Part shown: in pieces, positions 58,676-64,000 of the stretch
How the letters are laid out: each line of letters begins with the position of its first letter
Numbering within the stretch: the stretch's first letter is position 1
Source: an uncultured Bacteroidales bacterium
Lineage (GTDB): Bacteria > Bacteroidota > Bacteroidia > Bacteroidales > Muribaculaceae
Assembly (NCBI GenBank): GCA_902796035.1
Contig: CADBNR010000028.1
Span: forward strand, 1 to 64,000
DNA: 64,000 nucleotides
Direction of reading: 5' to 3'
Made by a program: the position numbers and the translations under genes
Notes under the pieces: model-generated
Databases searched by the model: none
What the model saw: only the letters and a program-made list of their open reading frames with translations
What the model was told of the DNA's origin: nothing

Positions 58676-60717
58676 TTCGCCGCTTCCTTTCCGTAACGTT
58701 CCAGACCCCCCTTGAGGAAGTCCTTGTACTTGGGTACGTTCTCGTCGTAAACGTAGCCGTGATTCAGCGGCATGCCCTCGTTGTCGAGTATCACATAGTA
58801 AGGCTGGGAGTTGGTGCCGAACTTGTTGCGCTGCAGATAACTCCACTTGTCGCCGTAGGTGCGCAGGGTGGTTTCCTGACCATCCAGTTCCTTGACCTTG
58901 ACGGGAGCGGGCAGAGGCTTCTTGTCGTCCACCATCAGTGTGACGAGTACGAAGTCATTGTCGATTGTATTCTTTACATCAGTGTCAGTGAGCACGGCGG
59001 CCTCCATCTTGCGGCAGTTGACGCAGCCATAGCCGGAGAAGTCCACGAGCACGGGTTTTCCGAGCTGAGCTGCCAATGCCATGCCCTGGTCGTAGTCGTC
59101 GGTCTGGGCGTGGGTCTCGCCGGTGTATAGGTTGAAGTCCTGGGTGTACATCGGAGGTGAGAAGGCGCTGATGCTCTTAAGCGGCGCGCCCCACAGGCCC
59201 GGCACCATATATATGGCGAATGCCAGCGAGATTGCGGCCAGCGAGAAGCGCGTGACGCCGATACGTTCCAACTTGTCGTCGTGCGGCAAAGTGATCCAGC
59301 CCAGCAGGTAGCAGCCCAACAGACCGAATATTACAATCCACAGCGACAGGAACACCTCGCGGTCCATGATGCGCCATCCGTAGGCCAGGTCGGCCACCGA
59401 CAGGAACTTCAGCGCCAGAGCCAGCTCGAGGAATCCGAGCACCACCTTGACCGTATTCATCCAGCCGCCGGACTTGGGCATGGACTTCAGCATGGTGGGG
59501 AAGCAGGCGAACAGAGTGAACGGAATGGCCAGAGCCAGCGCGAAACCGAACATTCCCACGGCCGGAGAAATGAAATTGGACGTAGCCGCGGCCTCGACCA
59601 ACAGCGTGCCGATTATGGGGCCGGTGCAGCTGAACGACACCAGACAGAGGGTAAACGCCATGAAGAATATGGAGAGGTAACCGGTGGTGGAATCCACCTT
59701 GGAGTCCACGCGGTTGGTCCATTTGGCGGGAAGCGTCAGCTCGAAGCCACCCATGAAGGAGATGGCGAATATTACGAGGAGGATGAAGAAAGCGATGTTG
59801 AATCCCGCCGAGGTAGCCAGCTCGTTAAGCGCCGAGGCACCGAATATGGCCGTCACCACAAGCCCCAGCAACACGTAGATAACCACGATGCCGCCGCCAT
59901 ATACCATAGCCGACGTGATGGCCTTGCGGCGCGTCTTGTTGCCTTTCAGGAAGAAGGAGACGGTCATGGGAATCATGGGCCACACGCAGGGCGTCACCAA
60001 TGCTATGAGACCGCCTATGAAGCCGGCTATGAATATATACCACAGCGAGCGCGACTGCTGCACCGGGTCCTCCTTGAACACATTGATCTCGGCCTCGACG
60101 TTAGCCCACCACTTGTCGGCATTGACGCCGCTCATGTTGGCAGCCGGCGTCATGAATGCCTCCGAACCCTGCAGCGAGTCGGTCATGGCCGTAACGGCCT
60201 CCACCACACTGTCTTTCTTCTCTTTCTCGGCTTCTTTCAAAGCCTCGGCCTCTTTCCTGACGGCATCCGTCACAGGGGCAGTGCCCTTGAACGCGTGCGA
60301 ACCAAGAACGCGGAAGCATCCCTGTTCATCGCATACCTGACCTTTCACTTCAGCCTTGACTTCCCATTTGTCGGCGGCCGCCTTCAGCTTCTGGGTAAAG
60401 GACACCGTGCCGGTGTAGAAGTATTCGTCAACCTCGAACACGTCGTTGTATTCCTTGGTGTAGGCCTTGTTGGCTTTCGGTGTGCCGTCGAGGGTGCATC
60501 CCTTAACGTCGAAATGAAACTCCAGCGGTTGTCCGCCGCCGTCGGGAGTATTGGGCGCGTACAGATGGAATCCCGGCTCGACGGCGGCCGTGATCTGGAT
60601 GGACGGGGTGGGAGTGTTGTCGCCCAATATCTTATAGCTCCACGTCACCTGCTCGGCCACGCACGACAGGGCTATCAACAGGGAGAATACAAGAAGACTT
60701 GAAATTCTTTTAATCAT
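58672..60717 (-). CDS. dsbD: Thiol:disulfide interchange protein DsbD
   Basis: Carries electrons from cytosolic thioredoxin to periplasmic thiols. 681 residues: signal peptide, N-terminal alpha domain with Cys129 and Cys134 (VCDEQGCF), membrane domain with Cys244 in TPCVWPMIP and Cys364 in FSCTGPIIG, and a C-terminal thioredoxin-like domain with Cys565 and Cys568 in GYGCVNCRK. All six redox cysteines are there. A charged linker (about 155-215) separates the first two parts. The TAACTTAG on the minus strand at 60756-60749 might be its -7 element but is a poor match. Confidence 0.95.
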   Translation of the reverse strand: MIKRISSLLVFSLLIALSCVAEQVTWSYKILGDNTPTPSIQITAAVEPGFHLYAPNTPDGGGQPLEFHFDVKGCTLDGTPKANKAYTKEYNDVFEVDEYFYTGTVSFTQKLKAAADKWEVKAEVKGQVCDEQGCFRVLGSHAFKGTAPVTDAVRKEAEALKEAEKEKKDSVVEAVTAMTDSLQGSEAFMTPAANMSGVNADKWWANVEAEINVFKEDPVQQSRSLWYIFIAGFIGGLIALVTPCVWPMIPMTVSFFLKGNKTRRKAITSAMVYGGGIVVIYVLLGLVVTAIFGASALNELATSAGFNIAFFILLVIFAISFMGGFELTLPAKWTNRVDSKVDSTTGYLSIFFMAFTLCLVSFSCTGPIIGTLLVEAAATSNFISPAVGMFGFALALAIPFTLFACFPTMLKSMPKSGGWMNTVKVVLGFLELALALKFLSVADLAYGWRIMDREVFLSLWIVIFGLLGCYLLGWITLPHDDKLERIGVTRFSLAAISLAFAIYMVPGLWGAPLKSISAFSPPMYTQDFNLYTGETHAQTDDYDQGMALAAQLGKPVLVDFSGYGCVNCRKMEAAVLTDTDVKNTIDNDFVLVTLMVDDKKPLPAPVKVKELDGQETTLRTYGDKWSYLQRNKFGTNSQPYYVILDNEGMPLNHGYVYDENVPKYKDFLKGGLERYGKEAAK

Positions 60718-60744
60718 AATTATTTTAGGTGTGTTCTGAAAATT

Positions 60745-60776
60745 TTTGCTAAGTTACGAAATATTGATTATATTTG
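60745..60776 (+). promoter_or_regulatory. Promoter of iorAB
   Basis: TTTG (60745-60748), 20 bases, TATATTTG (60769-60776). Perfect match; the leader is about 55 bases. It overlaps the upstream region of the divergent dsbD. Confidence 0.75.
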
Positions 60777-60836
60777 CAATTATTATTCGCTACGGGCACT
60801 GTCCGTGTCGGAAACCGATGAATCAAAACCTATACC

Positions 60837-62459
60837 ATGAGAACAAAACGTCTGCTGCTTGGGGATGAGGCCCTGGCGCTGGGAGCCATCAAGGCGGGAC
60901 TGTCAGGCGCGTATGCCTATCCCGGAACTCCCTCCACTGAAATTATGGAATATGTACAGGGCGACGAGGAGAGCCGTCGTCGCGGCATACACTGCCACTG
61001 GTCGAGCAACGAGAAGACCGCGCTTGAGGCAGCGCTCGGCATGTCGTACTGCGGCAAGCGTGCCATCACGTCGATGAAGCATGTGGGCCTGAACGTGGCC
61101 GCAGATCCCTTCGTAAACTCGGCCATGACGGGCGCCAACGGCGGTCTGTTGGTCATCTCGGCCGACGACCCCTCTATGCATTCCTCGCAGAACGAGCAGG
61201 ATTCACGATTCTATGGAGATTTCGCCATGATGCCCATGCTCGAGCCGAGCAATCAGCAGGAGGCCTACGACATGGCCCGCAAGGGATTCGAACTCTCGGA
61301 GCATCTGCATATCCCCGTATTGGTAAGGATGGTGACTCGGCTGTCGCATTCGCGTGCGGTTGTTGAGACCGAGAACGAGGCCGATATGGAAAACCATCTG
61401 CATTATCCGGCCAACCCGCGCCAGTGGGTGTTGATGCCGGCTGTGTCGCGCGAACGCAACCGCCAGCTTATCAAGGATCAGGAGAAGTTCGTATATGAAT
61501 CTGAAAAGTCGCAGTTCAACCGTCTTGAGGAGGGCGAGGACCACTCCTTAGGAATCGTGGCGAGCGGCATAGCATATAACTATCTGCAGGAAGCGTTCGG
61601 AGGCAAGGTGCCGTTCAGCGTGGTTAAGATAGGGCAGTATCCGCTGCCCGTCAAGATGCTTAAGCATCTGCGCGACAAGAGTGACGCTATCCTCATACTG
61701 GAGGAAGGCCAGCCATTCATCGAGCGTCAGATGGGCGGACTCCTATACGACGGCAAGACCATCTACGGCAAACTCAGCGGCCATGTGGTACGCGACGGCG
61801 AGCTGACACCCGACGAGGTTGCGCGAACCATCAAGACGCTGCGTCCCGAAGCTGCGGGCCTGAAAGCGCATAAGGAGGGGAATGCACCCGAGAATGTAGT
61901 GGGTCGTCCGCCGGCATTGTGCCAGGGTTGCGGTCACCGTGACGTGTACGGCGCCATGAACGCCGCACTGGAGAAATATCCCGACGCAAAGGTGTTCGGC
62001 GACATAGGCTGCTACACGCTCGGATTCCTGAAGCCGTTCAACGCCATTGACTCGTGCGTGGACATGGGCGCCTCCATCACCATGGCCAAGGGTGCGGCCG
62101 ATGCCGGACAGTTCCCGTCGCTGGCCATCATAGGCGATTCCACTTTCACCCATTCCGGCATGACCGGACTGTTAGACGCCATCAACGAGAACTCAAACAT
62201 CGTGGTTGTGATATCCGATAACCTCACCACCGGCATGACCGGAGGCCAGGACTCGCAGGGCACAGGCAAGCTTGAGGAAATATGCATCGGACTGGGCGCA
62301 GATCCCGCGCATGTGCGCACCATCGACTCGCTGCCCAAGCTGCACGACAAGATCCGCGACCTGTTCGAGGAGGAGATACAGTATCCAGGCCTGTCGGTGA
62401 TAATCTCGCGTCGCGAATGTATACAGACGGCCCGCCGTCACGCAAGCGCCAAGAAATAA
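60837..62459 (+). CDS. iorA: Indolepyruvate ferredoxin oxidoreductase alpha subunit
   Basis: Oxidises aryl pyruvates (from Trp, Phe, Tyr) to aryl-acetyl-CoA with ferredoxin as acceptor. 540 residues: pyrimidine-binding domain (YAYPGTPSTEIMEY), CxxC motif in LCQGCGHRDVY, and thiamine-diphosphate motif GDIGCYTLGF with GDSTFTHSGMTGLLDAINENSN. The C-terminus stops at RRECIQTARRH and lacks the two-cluster ferredoxin domain found in the archaeal enzyme (about 640 residues), so electrons must leave by another protein. iorB follows by 30 bases. Confidence 0.93.
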   Translation: MRTKRLLLGDEALALGAIKAGLSGAYAYPGTPSTEIMEYVQGDEESRRRGIHCHWSSNEKTALEAALGMSYCGKRAITSMKHVGLNVAADPFVNSAMTGANGGLLVISADDPSMHSSQNEQDSRFYGDFAMMPMLEPSNQQEAYDMARKGFELSEHLHIPVLVRMVTRLSHSRAVVETENEADMENHLHYPANPRQWVLMPAVSRERNRQLIKDQEKFVYESEKSQFNRLEEGEDHSLGIVASGIAYNYLQEAFGGKVPFSVVKIGQYPLPVKMLKHLRDKSDAILILEEGQPFIERQMGGLLYDGKTIYGKLSGHVVRDGELTPDEVARTIKTLRPEAAGLKAHKEGNAPENVVGRPPALCQGCGHRDVYGAMNAALEKYPDAKVFGDIGCYTLGFLKPFNAIDSCVDMGASITMAKGAADAGQFPSLAIIGDSTFTHSGMTGLLDAINENSNIVVVISDNLTTGMTGGQDSQGTGKLEEICIGLGADPAHVRTIDSLPKLHDKIRDLFEEEIQYPGLSVIISRRECIQTARRHASAKK

Positions 62460-62489
62460 GGGTAATAACAACTTAAGACAGAAATTACG

Positions 62490-63071
62490 ATGAAAAGCGA
62501 TATAATTTTGGCCGGTGTCGGCGGACAGGGCATATTGACGATAGCCACCATATTGGGGTCGGCGGCATTGGCCGACGATCTGTACCTGAAACAGGCAGAG
62601 GTGCACGGCATGAGCCAGCGCGGCGGCGACGTGCAGTCCAATCTGCGTCTCAGTTCCAAACCCATTCATTCCGACCTGATACCCAAGGGAGCGGCCGACA
62701 TGATAGTCTCGATGGAGCCTATGGAGGCTCTGCGTTACCTTCCCTATCTCTCGCCCGAGGGGTGGATAGTGACCTCGACGCTGCCCTTCGTCAACATCGA
62801 TAACTATCCCGATTTAGAGGCCATCAAAGCCGAACTGCAGAAGCACGGTAACGTGGTGGCTTTCGACATGGAGGCCGTAGCCAAGGAAGTGGCGTCGGCA
62901 CGCAGTTCGAACTTGGTGCTTTTAGGCGCGGCTTCGCCATTCGTCGACATCCCGCAGGATAAGATAGAGAAGGCTATCGAGGGACTGTTCGGCCGGAAGG
63001 GACCGCAGGTGGTGGAGGCCAACATAGCAGCGTTCAGACGCGGCCGCGAAATGGCACTGCAGACCAAATAA
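62490..63071 (+). CDS. iorB: Indolepyruvate ferredoxin oxidoreductase beta subunit
   Basis: 193 residues of the 2-oxoacid oxidoreductase gamma-domain type: ILAGVGGQGILTIATILGSAAL at the N-terminus, the conserved HGMSQRGGDVQSNLR and KGAADMIVSMEPMEALR. It partners IorA to complete the aryl-pyruvate oxidising complex. Gap of 30 bases from iorA. Confidence 0.94.
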   Translation: MKSDIILAGVGGQGILTIATILGSAALADDLYLKQAEVHGMSQRGGDVQSNLRLSSKPIHSDLIPKGAADMIVSMEPMEALRYLPYLSPEGWIVTSTLPFVNIDNYPDLEAIKAELQKHGNVVAFDMEAVAKEVASARSSNLVLLGAASPFVDIPQDKIEKAIEGLFGRKGPQVVEANIAAFRRGREMALQTK

Positions 63072-63139
63072 GCCGGGTTTAGGTCAGACGATAGAATAAA
63101 AATTACCTTAAATCGAAATCTCCTTAAATAATACATACC

Positions 63140-64000
63140 ATGTTTCCGATAAACGAACAGGAATTCAACGCGATGGTGGAGGAATTGTCCATCATGGACC
63201 TGTCCGGCGCCACGATACGTCAGATCAACTCGTTGGCTCATGCATTGGAAGATCAGATGGGAGAGCCGGTGGTACACCTTGAATTGGGCAATCCCGGGTT
63301 ACCTGCCGAGACAGATGGCGTGGAGGCCGAAATCGAGGCCTTGCGCTGTGGAGTGGCCAACCAGTATCCGCCCATATTCGGAGTGCCGCGCCTCAAGAAG
63401 GCCGGCAAGGCTTTCCTGAAGCGGTTCTTAGGCATAGACGTCAGCGAAAAGTGCATCGTGCCCACCGTAGGTTCCATGCAGGGCAGTTTCACGCTGCAGA
63501 TCATTCTGGCGCAGAGACTGAAGGAACAGAAGGACACCATGCTGTTCCTGATGCCGGGATTCCCGGCAAACCCTCAGCAAGCCAAGGTGCTGGGTATCAA
63601 GCACGAGCAGTTCGACATATACAATCACCGTGGTAAGGCGCTTGAGGCCAAGCTGGAGAAATATCTGAAGAAAGGCAACGTAACGGCGCTGATGTACAGC
63701 AATCCCAACAACCCGGCGTGGACCAACCTGACCGAGGAGGAACTGGAGATAATTGGACGTCTCGCCACCAGGTACGATGTGATAGTGCTTGAGGACATGG
63801 CCTATTTCGGCATGGACTTCCGCGAGAACGTGCAGGAACCGGGCAAGACGGGAGTATCGGTGTCTCATTACACCGACAACTACATCCTGCTGATGTCCGG
63901 CTCCAAGATGTTCAGCTACGCCGGTCAGCGTATCGCATTGGTGTGCATGAGCGACAAGGTGTACGACCGCAAGTACGAGTATCTGGAAAAATTCTACGAG
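63140..64000 (+). CDS. PLP-dependent class I/II aminotransferase, 3' end beyond window
   Basis: 287 codons from MFPINEQEFNAM; the frame is open at the right edge. Fold type I motifs: LELGNPGLPAETDGVEAEI, GSMQGSFTLQ, SNPNNPAWTNLTEEEL, an Asp in VIVLEDMAYFG, and the pyridoxal-phosphate lysine Lys256 in LMSGSKMFSYAGQR. It follows iorAB by 68 bases. An aminotransferase here would give aromatic 2-oxoacids to IorAB, or reverse the step, which I infer from position. Amino-acid preference is not visible. Confidence 0.88.
   Translation, partial: MFPINEQEFNAMVEELSIMDLSGATIRQINSLAHALEDQMGEPVVHLELGNPGLPAETDGVEAEIEALRCGVANQYPPIFGVPRLKKAGKAFLKRFLGIDVSEKCIVPTVGSMQGSFTLQIILAQRLKEQKDTMLFLMPGFPANPQQAKVLGIKHEQFDIYNHRGKALEAKLEKYLKKGNVTALMYSNPNNPAWTNLTEEELEIIGRLATRYDVIVLEDMAYFGMDFRENVQEPGKTGVSVSHYTDNYILLMSGSKMFSYAGQRIALVCMSDKVYDRKYEYLEKFYE

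Overview
The window reads as chromosomal DNA of a Bacteroidales bacterium, most likely a gut Muribaculaceae-type member. The reasons are: promoters of the Bacteroidetes type (TTTG, 19-20 bases, TAnnTTTG), no obvious Shine-Dalgarno sequences, a SusC/SusD/SusE locus with a SusR-like regulator, an RprX/RprY two-component pair, the Bacteroidetes form of urocanate hydratase (about 660 residues), and BspA-like and sorting-tail surface proteins. GC content looks moderately high by eye; it was not computed. No phage, insertion sequence, CRISPR array or rRNA operon was seen.

Layout. 1-0.6 kb: the 3' end of a BspA-like leucine-rich-repeat surface protein. 0.9-9.3 kb: mdh and radA (divergent), a small lipoprotein, an FtsE-like ATPase, and mutA-mutB (methylmalonyl-CoA mutase, the succinate/propionate branch). 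9.3-13.4 kb: a Yip1-like membrane protein, smpB, a U32 protein and an acyltransferase. 13.4-21.9 kb (minus strand): a 1,367-residue protein with an AlbA_2/Schlafen-like domain coupled to menD, then plsC-thiD-fmt. 22-26.6 kb: rprXY, a clostripain lipoprotein and a wrecked TPR/HTH regulator. 26.7-33.2 kb: a compact histidine-degradation operon hutU-ftcD-hutI-hutH. 33.3-46 kb: a Sus-like alpha-glucan utilisation locus (SusR, SusC, SusD, SusE, a clan GH-D glycosidase, GH97 SusB, a second SusE/F-like protein), in which susC carries one in-frame TGA where Trp is expected. 46-49 kb: an OprP-like porin with a His-rich COG0523 GTPase, and an AAA/PD-(D/E)XK pseudogene. 49-57 kb: an SGNH hydrolase, a stand-alone homocysteine methyltransferase domain, gdhA, an ABC-2 exporter, an ArnT-like transferase, tRNA-Leu and tRNA-Gly. 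57-64 kb: a HU/SPOR protein, a TPR protein, dsbD, and iorA-iorB with an aminotransferase running off the edge.

Metabolically the window combines amino-acid catabolism (histidine to glutamate, glutamate dehydrogenase, aromatic 2-oxoacid oxidation), the propionate pathway, menaquinone and thiamine synthesis, and glycan harvest.

The most unusual content is: (i) the giant AlbA_2/Schlafen-like protein; (ii) the susC nonsense codon in an otherwise intact locus; (iii) five short tandem repeats of 7-10 bp in intergenic DNA, three of which share a CNNGATnAAT-like core and lie just upstream of genes; (iv) two pseudogenes whose lesions can be read base by base. I did not find a convincing new multi-gene defence or mobile system. 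The giant protein is the best candidate for undescribed biology.
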